Shown: piece by piece, positions 5,697-10,802 of the stretch
Layout of the letters: every line of letters begins with the position of its first letter
How positions within the stretch are numbered: position 1 is the stretch's first letter
IMG/VR virus record: IMGVR_UViG_3300025815_000138
Location: 1 to 21,522 of that record
Strand: one strand, 5' to 3'
DNA: 21,522 nucleotides
Source of the DNA: a virus
The notes under the pieces: generated by a model
Databases searched by the model: none
The model's input: the letters and a program-made list of their open reading frames with translations, nothing else
Told to the model about the DNA's origin: nothing
Program-made: the position numbers and the translations under genes

Positions 5697-5880
5697 TTCT
5701 TTTTTTCCTTCTCTGATTGATATTAATATTCTTTCTTTCATATTCATTAATCGTCATATCGGTATGATTAACAAACCAACAACTAGCGCAAATATCTTTG
5801 CCAGACTCCACAACATCTGCGTTCATTCCACATTTGTAGCAGACTCTAAAATCGCCATAGATGTTTTTTTTATCTTTCAT
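5683..5880 (-). CDS. Small zinc-ribbon protein (65 aa)
   Basis: A 65-residue protein with CYKCGMN and CASCW about 16 residues apart, a four-cysteine zinc ribbon, followed by a very basic C-terminus. No family recognised. The ATG at 5880 overlaps the stop of the 419-residue gene (ATGA). It sits between the two DNA-methyltransferase genes, so a DNA- or protein-binding accessory role is possible. Confidence 0.65.
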   Translation of the reverse strand: MKDKKNIYGDFRVCYKCGMNADVVESGKDICASCWFVNHTDMTINEYERKNININQRRKKRNEKK

Positions 5881-7136
5881 TCTTTCCAATCTTTTTCTAT
5901 TTGGTAAGTTAATTCCTTATCAAATTTTAATTCTTTTAAAAATGGTTTAATTATATTCCAATCTTCTATACTAGGATAAGAAAAACAATTATCTTTTCTA
6001 AACCAATGTTCAATTTTAGTTTTTGGTAGATTAGTTTTTTGAACTAATTCTTTAATTGTAGTTTGTGATTTTAAATAATTAATAAAATCTAATTTATTTG
6101 GTAAATTAGGTCTTTCCATAAAAGGTTTATCAAATTCGTTTATCAAGTGAGGATTATTTTTTAAATACTCCATAGCCACATCAGTTGATAAAGTTATTTG
6201 AACTCTTTGATTGCTATTTCTATTAACTTTTCCTTTTAATATCTTGGCAGCATAAATCATACTATCTTCATTTATGTCCATTGAGGTTGGTGTTCTATAC
6301 ATTTTCTGCTTCGATAATTGCTTTTCCAAGTTCTCTGGCGATTTGTGGGACAATGGAGTTTCCAAGACTTTTGACTCTGTTGGCTCTATCTTTGTCCAAT
6401 TCATAGGATACCCCATTAGGAACTCCACAAAGTTCGGATTGAGTTTGCCACCAAGTCCTGTTTTTTGAAGATGAATTACTCCAGGTAGACCTAGTTGTTT
6501 TTTCTTTTTCAATCTTTTCAGATGATAATTTTTGTCCGACACATCTACTTTGTACATTCCTGCTTCTGGGGTTGGATACATTTTTTCTATCTTGTTCACT
6601 ACATCGTTCAGTTTTGCTCCAAACTTCGTTCCAGTTCCAACTCTGGTTACACTCCACCCTTTTGAATTCTGTTGTACTGTTTCTGGTGGTGCTACTACAT
6701 CCATCTGACAACTTGCCGAAGGTGTTGGAAACATTTTTACTGCTATTGGTAGAGGTGTTCCCCCTTGTTTGTATTTCTTGGTTCTCTCCGATGCCGAATC
6801 TTGTGTTGGAGTTGGATACATTACATCCGATAATCCAAACTCTTTTTCTTTGATGCCAAGCACCGATGCCTGAAGCTGGTATAATAAGACATTGGACTTC
6901 GAAACCTTCTTTTTCCAAGTCAGTTTGCACCTGTCTGAGTACCATGCCTTGTTGGATGTTAATAAGACCTTCAACATTTTCGCCAATAAAATACTTCGGT
7001 TTACATTCTCTGACGACTCTAATAGTTTCATCCCAGAGGTATCTATCGTCATCTGTTCCTTTTCTTTTTCCTGCAACTGAGAATGGTTGGCATGGGAATC
7101 CTCCAGTAACAACATCTGCTTTAATTTCTTTTCCAT
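5877..7136 (-). CDS. 419-aa 'YPTP' protein overlapping the C5-methyltransferase in +1 frame
   Basis: Two-thirds of this gene (about 280 codons) lies inside the cytosine-methyltransferase gene in the +1 frame; the last third is unique DNA. The protein has a KAWYSDRCKLTWKKKVSKS segment (64-82), then MYPTPT, MFPTPS, MYPTPE and MYRTPT at 106, 135, 186 and 279. KLNPNFVEFLMGYPMNWT is at 231-248, and the unique C-terminal domain carries IKELVQKTNLPKTKIEHWFR (361-380) and FSYPSIEDW. From memory these pieces occur in proteins annotated as DNA methyltransferase in many phages, so this is probably a real protein family. AAGGAGG lies 4 nt before the ATG. Function unknown; a partner or target-recognition subunit of the methyltransferase is inferred. 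Confidence 0.75.
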   Translation of the reverse strand: MEKKLKQMLLLEDSHANHSQLQEKEKEQMTIDTSGMKLLESSENVNRSILLAKMLKVLLTSNKAWYSDRCKLTWKKKVSKSNVLLYQLQASVLGIKEKEFGLSDVMYPTPTQDSASERTKKYKQGGTPLPIAVKMFPTPSASCQMDVVAPPETVQQNSKGWSVTRVGTGTKFGAKLNDVVNKIEKMYPTPEAGMYKVDVSDKNYHLKRLKKKKQLGLPGVIHLQKTGLGGKLNPNFVEFLMGYPMNWTKIEPTESKVLETPLSHKSPENLEKQLSKQKMYRTPTSMDINEDSMIYAAKILKGKVNRNSNQRVQITLSTDVAMEYLKNNPHLINEFDKPFMERPNLPNKLDFINYLKSQTTIKELVQKTNLPKTKIEHWFRKDNCFSYPSIEDWNIIKPFLKELKFDKELTYQIEKDWKE

Positions 7137-7305
7137 TTATCCTCCTTACATCATCTATAATTGGAATGTTTGACCAATGTTTTTTTAATACCTTTTGACA
7201 AAATTGGTCTTTTTCACAAAAGGCAATTGTTTCAAAGTGTCCAGTAGATTCTAAACCTAAACTAAAACCACCAATGCCACTAAATAAATCTAAAACTTTA
7301 AGCAT
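6295..7305 (-). CDS. DNA (cytosine-5) methyltransferase
   Basis: A 336-residue enzyme with the full C5-methyltransferase motif set: motif I DLFSGIGGFSLGL at 6-18, motif IV GGFPCQPFS with catalytic Cys 72, motif VI ENVEG at 109-113, motif VIII QRKRVW at 152-157, and motif IX/X RVKSLGNSIVPQIA at 310-323. It transfers a methyl group from SAM to cytosine C5. The target-recognition region (160-290) is Ser/Asn-rich and of low complexity, as expected where a second reading frame is also coding. The ATG at 7305 starts just before motif I; a GTG 30 nt upstream is less likely. No clear ribosome site is visible. No cognate restriction enzyme is evident. Confidence 0.9.
   Translation of the reverse strand: MLKVLDLFSGIGGFSLGLESTGHFETIAFCEKDQFCQKVLKKHWSNIPIIDDVRRINGKEIKADVVTGGFPCQPFSVAGKRKGTDDDRYLWDETIRVVRECKPKYFIGENVEGLINIQQGMVLRQVQTDLEKEGFEVQCLIIPASGIGAWHQRKRVWIIGCNVSNSNTRFGIGENQEIQTRGNTSTNSSKNVSNTFGKLSDGCSSTTRNSTTEFKRVECNQSWNWNEVWSKTERCSEQDRKNVSNPRSRNVQSRCVGQKLSSEKIEKEKTTRSTWSNSSSKNRTWWQTQSELCGVPNGVSYELDKDRANRVKSLGNSIVPQIARELGKAIIEAENV
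7137..7147 (-). promoter_or_regulatory. Strong Shine-Dalgarno inside the methyltransferase gene
   Basis: On the minus strand AAGGAGG is followed by ATAA and the ATG at 7136. The same bases encode Arg54-Arg55 of the methyltransferase as AGG AGG, a notable pair where AGA is the usual Arg codon. It is one of the best ribosome sites in the window and decides the start of the overlapping 419-residue gene. Confidence 0.8.
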
Positions 7306-7351
7306 AATCAATTCATTATTAGGTAGGTTGTCCACATAATAATTTCTATTA

Positions 7352-7516
7352 TTATAATAGTTTCAAGCATTTCTTATCCTTTCCTTTTAATCTTTTAATC
7401 TTATTCCAAGTAACTCCATTGATAGACATAGAGCCTTCAACAATATTTTTAAATGTGATTAATTCTAATTTCTCAATATCAATAACTTTAATTGAGGGTT
7501 TTTCTATTTCTTTCAT
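7352..7516 (-). CDS. Hypothetical protein (54 aa)
   Basis: A 54-residue basic protein (MKEIEKPSIKVIDIEKLELI...). Beta-strand-like alternation suggests a small folded domain; no family recognised. The start is uncertain: an ATG at 7570 would add 18 basic residues but overlap the upstream gene by 83 nt, whereas 7516 gives a 29-nt overlap. Neither has a good ribosome site. It lies immediately upstream of the cytosine methyltransferase. Confidence 0.5.
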   Translation of the reverse strand: MKEIEKPSIKVIDIEKLELITFKNIVEGSMSINGVTWNKIKRLKGKDKKCLKLL

Positions 7517-7676
7517 CAATGTTTTGTTTAAGTTCTTTCCTTTTTTTCTGCCAGACTCTTTTAAAATCATCTCTAACAGAATTTTTAATCATTTTGTCTA
7601 GGTTGTCTAGCCTTCTTTTATCTTGTCGCCTTGTATAATCAAATATATATGGATAACCAAAATTATTTCTTGTCAT
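7488..7676 (-). CDS. Small basic helical protein (62 aa)
   Basis: A 62-residue protein, MTRNNFGYPYIFDYTRRQDK then an Arg/Lys/Asp-rich, probably helical body. Not recognised. GGGGGTTGACT precedes the ATG at 7676 and favours it over an in-frame TTG 6 nt upstream. It overlaps the upstream gene by exactly 14 nt. Confidence 0.6.
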   Translation of the reverse strand: MTRNNFGYPYIFDYTRRQDKRRLDNLDKMIKNSVRDDFKRVWQKKRKELKQNIDERNRKTLN

Positions 7677-7851
7677 AGTCAACCCCCAATAATTTCAATT
7701 CAACTTTTAACCATTTGATAGCATTAGACTTATTTTTAAATTGTTCTCTTAACCATGTTATTGGGATTAAGTATTTTCCATCTTGAACATTGGCAAAAGT
7801 TTCCCAATATCCATCCCAAGTCTTTTTGACTCCATATTCTTTAATATTCAT
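7663..7851 (-). CDS. Hypothetical protein (62 aa)
   Basis: A 62-residue protein beginning MNIKEYGVKKTWDGYWETFANVQDGK, followed by ITWLREQFKNKSNAIKWL. Its strand-turn-strand-helix pattern resembles small AP2-type or integrase N-arm DNA-binding folds, but the match is only by shape and no function is claimed. AAGGAAACA precedes the ATG. It overlaps the stop of the tiny membrane gene upstream (ATGA). Confidence 0.6.
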   Translation of the reverse strand: MNIKEYGVKKTWDGYWETFANVQDGKYLIPITWLREQFKNKSNAIKWLKVELKLLGVDYDKK

Positions 7852-7952
7852 TGTTTCCTTTCTCTAAGTTTATTTATTATCTTATTAACGAAAAAAATAC
7901 CCCCATAAACGCAATATAAGGCTATTACAAAGGTAATTAATATAAAAAGCAC
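7848..7952 (-). CDS. Tiny single-pass membrane protein (34 aa, GTG start)
   Basis: A 34-residue reading frame with GTG start, one hydrophobic helix (LFILITFVIALYCVYGGIFF) and a basic tail (NKIINKLRERKQ), the topology of a single-pass inner-membrane protein with a cytoplasmic C-terminus. AGGGGTGTTATA precedes the GTG. Both ends are coupled: the GTG overlaps the upstream TAG (TAGTG) and its TGA overlaps the downstream ATG (ATGA). That exact fit, plus a good hydrophobic segment, is the evidence that it is real. Function unknown; small phage membrane proteins can act in superinfection exclusion or lysis control, but this is not shown here. Confidence 0.65.
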   Translation of the reverse strand: MLFILITFVIALYCVYGGIFFVNKIINKLRERKQ

Positions 7953-8128
7953 TATAACACCCCTAAATCTATTATTTGGTCGTTACATATAGAATTTACA
8001 AATTTATAATTTTCAATAAAATTAAAAAAATCTAAAAGAGTTTTAAATTCAGTTTGAAAATCATATTTTATTATTGCAATTTTATCTGTTTTTTTGTCCC
8101 AAACTTTATATTTAATAAAATATTTCAT
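7952..8128 (-). CDS. Hypothetical protein (58 aa)
   Basis: A 58-residue protein, MKYFIKYKVWDKKTDK then an aromatic-rich body with FQTEFKTLLDFFNF. AAGAAAGGATAGT before the ATG is a good ribosome site, and the gene fits between neighbours with a 1-nt gap upstream and a 1-nt overlap downstream. Not recognised. Strand-like halves separated by a Lys/Asp turn suggest a small alpha/beta fold. Confidence 0.65.
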   Translation of the reverse strand: MKYFIKYKVWDKKTDKIAIIKYDFQTEFKTLLDFFNFIENYKFVNSICNDQIIDLGVL

Positions 8129-8129
8129 A

Positions 8130-8318
8130 CTATCCTTTCTTATTTAATTTTAAAAATTGATTAATATTGTTTTTCATTTGAACAAGAACACCACAAAACA
8201 TATTTCCTTCAATATTTTTAAAGGCTTTTTCATTTTTGATTTGATATTCTAAATTAATCATAAATTGATTAAATTGGTTTTCATATTTATTAATCGCTTT
8301 TTGTACTTTATCGGTCAT
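8130..8318 (-). CDS. Small helical protein (62 aa)
   Basis: A 62-residue, mostly helical protein (VQKAINKYENQFNQFMINLEYQ...), with one Cys. Not recognised. The AAGGAGAAGATAAT ribosome site is strong. One base separates it from each neighbour. Heptad-like spacing suggests it may form a coiled coil or helical hairpin. Confidence 0.65.
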   Translation of the reverse strand: MTDKVQKAINKYENQFNQFMINLEYQIKNEKAFKNIEGNMFCGVLVQMKNNINQFLKLNKKG

Positions 8319-8319
8319 A

Positions 8320-8511
8320 TTATCTTCTCCTTGTAAATTTAATTATTTTTTTAAAGTATCTTTTAGGTAGTTCTACAATCTCAACCTTTGGGATTATGTC
8401 CTCATCTATTCTTGATTGGCAATCTCCAAAGTCCATATGGTCAAAAAATTGCTTACCTATATTTTGATTATTTAATATATTGGCAGCTCCTTTATATTCT
8501 TTGTTTTTCAT
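8320..8511 (-). CDS. Hypothetical protein (63 aa)
   Basis: A 63-residue protein with an acidic centre (HMDFGDCQSRIDED) and a very basic end (KKIIKFTRRR). Not recognised. The ATG at 8511 is preferred because AAGGGAAAAT precedes it; the frame is open to 8541. It follows the tandem hairpins at 8545-8584. Confidence 0.6.
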   Translation of the reverse strand: MKNKEYKGAANILNNQNIGKQFFDHMDFGDCQSRIDEDIIPKVEIVELPKRYFKKIIKFTRRR

Positions 8512-8544
8512 ATTTTCCCTTCTTTTAGTTTCTGATCTCATCAG

Positions 8545-8584
8545 TTAGGGAGTAACCCTAAGACACCCCCAAGAATGAGGGTGT
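8545..8584. terminator. Tandem GC-rich hairpins between the first two leftward genes
   Basis: Two adjacent stem-loops: TTAGGG/CCCTAA with a 5-nt loop (8545-8561) and ACACCC/GGGTGT with a 10-nt loop (8563-8584). They fill the gap between the LPD29-like gene and the rest of the leftward operon. No T run follows on either strand, so a partial terminator, attenuator or RNA-processing site fits better than a full intrinsic terminator. Confidence 0.5.
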
Positions 8585-8590
8585 TTCGAT

Positions 8591-9061
8591 CTATGCAGTT
8601 AAAACTTTGTATTTTTCTACCTTACCTTCCATAATATCTGCTAAACCTTTTTGCCAATTATGTCCGAATTCATCTTTAATTTGCTTAATCCATTCATACG
8701 ATCTTAGTTCGTTATCAAACCACATCCACTTTTTTTCAGTTCTAAATATATTTTCATCGTAATATTCTAAAATTTGAACTGCTCTGTCATCATTAATAAA
8801 AAGATATTTAGTCTGTGGAATATCATCTCTTGAATTTGAATATTCATAAATATCGTACATACCATCAAAATGACCTTCTTTGAATTGGCTTGAATATTCT
8901 TTAAGTTCATTAAAAGATTTGTCAGAACCTTTTAAAACTTTAACAGTTACTGAATCTCCTCCAGTATAATTTTTTGAACTTGCTTTTACTTCTAATCCTA
9001 AAGACTTCGCTTTTGTTTTTAAAAGTTTTGCTACTTGTGCAGCTGGTGTTAGTTTTTTCAT
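8591..9061 (-). CDS. LPD29-domain protein, first gene of the leftward operon (156 aa)
   Basis: A 156-residue protein. Residues 4-80 carry AAQVAKLLKTKAKSLGLEV, YTGGDSVTVKV and a GHFDGMYDIYEYSN box. This is the pattern of the large polyvalent protein-associated domain LPD29, found in phages and conjugative elements. An acidic, aromatic C-terminal part follows (KKWMWFDNELRSYEWI). LPD-type domains often travel in proteins delivered or made early against host defences; that role is inferred here. The ATG at 9061 (AAGGA 10 nt upstream) is preferred to one at 9094. It is alone between a promoter region and two hairpins, so it is probably the most strongly expressed leftward gene. Confidence 0.65.
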   Translation of the reverse strand: MKKLTPAAQVAKLLKTKAKSLGLEVKASSKNYTGGDSVTVKVLKGSDKSFNELKEYSSQFKEGHFDGMYDIYEYSNSRDDIPQTKYLFINDDRAVQILEYYDENIFRTEKKWMWFDNELRSYEWIKQIKDEFGHNWQKGLADIMEGKVEKYKVLTA

Positions 9062-9101
9062 GTTTTTTATTTCCTTTCTTGATTCGTTTAACATACTTTC
9101 T

Positions 9102-9128
9102 TGTATAACCTTTGTACTATATAGTCAA
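9102..9128 (-). promoter_or_regulatory. Candidate early leftward promoter
   Basis: On the minus strand TTGACT (9128-9123) and TATACA (9107-9102) are 15 bp apart, shorter than ideal. Located in the divergent intergenic region upstream of the LPD29 gene. If used, transcription would start near 9095, supporting the 9061 start codon. Two TCAAGT copies (9125-9130 and 9139-9144) lie at this site. Confidence 0.4.
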
Positions 9129-9174
9129 GTATTAAACCTCAAGTTATATAAAAAATATTGTTCCTAGTTTGTTC

Positions 9175-9204
9175 TTGTTTGATTACTTAAAATTTGGGTA
9201 TATA
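9175..9204 (+). promoter_or_regulatory. Candidate rightward promoter with an iteron-like spacer
   Basis: TTGTTT (9175-9180) and TATATA (9199-9204) are 18 bp apart. The whole spacer, GATTACTTAAAATTTGGG, matches the third internal repeat of the downstream gene at 15 of 18 positions. Thirty nucleotides after the -10 box is the ATG of the HTH_36 gene, with AAGGAAGGAATAAAAGAAC as ribosome site. Binding of the gene product to the spacer would repress its own promoter; this is inferred. Confidence 0.5.
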
Positions 9205-9234
9205 GAGAGTCTTGCAAGGAAGGAATAAAAGAAC

Positions 9235-9636
9235 ATGGAAAAGTTAAAAAAAGGGTTCGCACAGATCCCAAACCAGTTAATATATGACGATAGGTTATCA
9301 AATGAGGCAAAAGTCTTATTTTGCTATATTAAGAGCTTATCAAGTAATTATAGAAACCTAAGAAACTCTAATTTAAGGTCTAAATTAGGTTGTTCTATAA
9401 ATACATTACAAAATGCCAAAAATGAGCTAGTAAAACATGGCTATTTAGTTATCCACAGGTTATCAAGTGCTAACAGATATAGTTTAAAACTACCTAATGA
9501 CTACCCAAAAATTAAGCAATCTGACTACTTAAAAATTAAGCAATCAGACTACCCAAAATTTGGGCAGTATTATAAGAGTAATAACAATAATAATAACAAC
9601 AATAGTAATAAGGGATTTAAAGGGTTTAAAAAATGA
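9235..9636 (+). CDS. HTH_36 DNA-binding protein, likely replication initiator
   Basis: A 133-residue protein. Residues 7-75 form a winged helix of the HTH_36 type (GFAQIPNQLIYDDRLSNEAK, LRNSNLRSKLGCSINTLQNA, LVKHGYL). Three tandem 8-residue repeats follow (DYPKIKQS, DYLKIKQS, DYPKFGQY), then an eight-Asn run and a basic tail. Many phage replication proteins combine this domain with a repeat-containing middle that carries the origin in the DNA itself, as in lambda O. It lacks any helicase or primase domain. It is the first rightward gene of the divergent region. An alternative is a pure transcription regulator. Confidence 0.75.
   Translation: MEKLKKGFAQIPNQLIYDDRLSNEAKVLFCYIKSLSSNYRNLRNSNLRSKLGCSINTLQNAKNELVKHGYLVIHRLSSANRYSLKLPNDYPKIKQSDYLKIKQSDYPKFGQYYKSNNNNNNNNSNKGFKGFKK
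9498..9569 (+). repeat. Three 24-bp iteron-like direct repeats, candidate replication origin
   Basis: Three contiguous 24-bp units at 9498-9521, 9522-9545 and 9546-9569. Unit 2 differs from unit 1 by two bases; unit 3 shares the first 13 positions well, then becomes CCCAAA-A-TTTGGG, an inverted repeat. An AT-only AAT/AAC stretch (about 9579-9610) follows, as in lambda-type origins where unwinding begins beside iterons. Inside a gene whose product binds DNA. Confidence 0.55.
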
Positions 9637-9920
9637 ATTTAGAAATTTATTATTATAATGGAGAACCTTTGCAATTAAGCTATTTAAACGACTACACCCC
9701 CCTGCAAAAACTAGAAATTGTAAATATTTTAAATGAAGACTTTAAAAATGGGAATTTGAGCTGGGATCAAATGCGTTGGATTATATTAAAAGCTAGATAT
9801 GGCTCCTTTACTTGCCAAAGATTAGTTGATAAACTTATATTTGATGGAAAATTAAAAGTAAATCCTATTACCCTTGATGCTAGAACATTTTATAAAAAGC
9901 CTAGTGCTTTTGACTTGTAA
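9633..9920 (+). CDS. Hypothetical protein after the initiator (95 aa)
   Basis: A 95-residue protein starting MNLEIYYYNGEPLQLSYLND, then helical with LSWDQMRWIILKARYGSF and a basic C-terminus. It overlaps the HTH_36 gene by 4 nt (ATGA), so it is co-translated with it. In phages the gene after an HTH_36 initiator is often a helicase loader, but this protein is too short for a DnaC-type ATPase and has no Walker motif. Function unassigned. Its end contains the -35 box of the candidate late promoter. Confidence 0.65.
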   Translation: MNLEIYYYNGEPLQLSYLNDYTPLQKLEIVNILNEDFKNGNLSWDQMRWIILKARYGSFTCQRLVDKLIFDGKLKVNPITLDARTFYKKPSAFDL

Positions 9921-9944
9921 ATATACAACATATAGTGCTATAAT
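9915..9944 (+). promoter_or_regulatory. Candidate promoter of the structural operon
   Basis: TTGTAA (9915-9920) and a perfect TATAAT (9939-9944) are 18 bp apart. It lies at the end of the preceding gene, 133 bp before the small-terminase gene, with a strong hairpin in the predicted leader. It is the best -10 match noticed on the plus strand. Confidence 0.55.
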
Positions 9945-10000
9945 AGCAACAGGTTGAAAACTCCCTCTTTTAGTTGTTTTTACCTATAAAGTTATAACTA

Positions 10001-10048
10001 GACCTGGTAAGGGTTCTTTCTCTTTCCTTTCTTAAACCTTGCCAGGTC
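10001..10048 (+). other. Leader hairpin with a polypyrimidine loop
   Basis: GACCTGGTAAGG (10001-10012) pairs with CCTTGCCAGGTC (10037-10048), a 12-bp stem with a single U-G wobble. The 24-nt loop is almost all pyrimidine in its centre. No T run follows, so it is not a standard terminator. It lies between the candidate late promoter and the small-terminase start. A smaller hairpin (GTCAT/ATGAC at 10046-10058) would compete with its 3' arm. Confidence 0.6.
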
Positions 10049-10076
10049 ATTTAATGACTTAGAATTATTATAAACT

Positions 10077-10496
10077 ATGCCAAGAAAAAAAAAACTCACA
10101 GAAAAACTAGCAGATCAAATACTTGAATTAATTAGTGATGGAAAAACTATAAGGGAAACTTTCCAAATAATAACAAATTATACTTGGCAATCTTTTAGAA
10201 AAGAACTTATTAACAATGATGATTTAATGAGTCGTTATATTAAATCAAAAGAGTTAGCTATTGATTTAAAATTATCTGAATTAGAAGACAAAAGAAAAGA
10301 ATTAGAGGCTAAAATTGAAAATGGTTTTGTTGATCCAAAATCTGCTCAAAACTTAGTTAATCTTTATAAAATTATAACAGCTCATAACCAATGGTCTGCA
10401 AGTAAATTAAGTGCAAAAAGATATGGCAAACAGGCAGAAACTATAACTTTAAAAGGTGATAAGGAACAACCATTGTCTATTTCTTGGAGTAAATAA
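10077..10496 (+). CDS. terS: Terminase small subunit
   Basis: A 139-residue protein with an N-terminal HTH-type domain (KLTEKLADQILELISDGKTIRETF, then WQSFRKELINNDDL), a charged central coiled coil (LKLSELEDKRKELEAKIENG) and a GDKEQPLSISW tail typical of phage small terminases that contact the large subunit. It would recognise the packaging site on phage DNA and recruit the motor. It stands 5' of the terminase large-subunit and portal genes. No strong ribosome site precedes the ATG. Confidence 0.75.
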   Translation: MPRKKKLTEKLADQILELISDGKTIRETFQIITNYTWQSFRKELINNDDLMSRYIKSKELAIDLKLSELEDKRKELEAKIENGFVDPKSAQNLVNLYKIITAHNQWSASKLSAKRYGKQAETITLKGDKEQPLSISWSK

Positions 10497-10802
10497 GATT
10501 ATAAATGATTAAGAAAGTATTTAAAAGCATTGGTTTTGTTGGTTGTTTGGTAAAACTTGCACACATAAAAAGCAGTTGTTATATGTGAGCTGTTGCAAAA
10601 TTATCACAAAATGAGAACAAAACAGCAACATGGTCGATAACGATTAATTATCAGAAATATTACTATTGATAACCTTTAAGTTATCACTACTAATAATTTA
10701 AGGTTTTTTGGTTCTTGGTTGGCAATTTGGGGGGGTTTATTTTAGGGTACACCCATTTTTTTGGTTACCTGCTAAATAAAAATTAATATATGGTATAAAC
10801 AA
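10497..10802. other. 306-bp intergenic region between terminase genes
   Basis: No convincing gene is seen. It contains several inverted repeats: CACATA/TATGTG (10561-10587), GATAA/TTATC (10636-10652), TGATAAC/GTTATCA (10667-10686) and AACCTT/AAGGTT (10671-10705), plus a seven-G run at 10729-10735. A tiny 27-codon frame (10505-10588) is unsupported. The position beside the small terminase makes it a candidate for a packaging site or a small structured RNA. Confidence 0.5.
10667..10710 (+). terminator. Alternative hairpins with a T run after the small-terminase gene
   Basis: AACCTT (10671-10676) can pair with AAGGTT (10700-10705), followed by four more T residues, a weak intrinsic-terminator shape. 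The same AACCT bases take part in a competing 7-bp hairpin, TGATAAC with GTTATCA (10667-10686). The two folds exclude each other, as in attenuators. Both are AU-rich, so the stability is modest. Confidence 0.35.

Noticed and set aside
5683-5880. Zinc-ribbon gene considered as an HNH homing endonuclease.
   Set aside because: Cysteine pairs are present, but no HNH His-Asn-His pattern and the protein is too short.
6572-7198. Plus-strand open frames of 93 and 110 codons opposite the methyltransferase.
   Set aside because: They are antisense to two well-supported genes, have no ribosome site, and have unlikely composition. Open antisense frames are expected opposite a dual-coding stretch.
9498-9569. 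Three tandem repeats considered as a CRISPR array.
   Set aside because: Units are contiguous without spacers and code in frame within an HTH gene.
10001-10048. Hairpin considered as a tRNA or intrinsic terminator.
   Set aside because: One long stem with a pyrimidine loop, no cloverleaf arms, and no T run after the stem.
10505-10588. 27-codon frame beginning MIKKVFKSIGFVGCLVKL in the gap after the small terminase.
   Set aside because: No ribosome site and no neighbour coupling; the region is better explained by hairpins.
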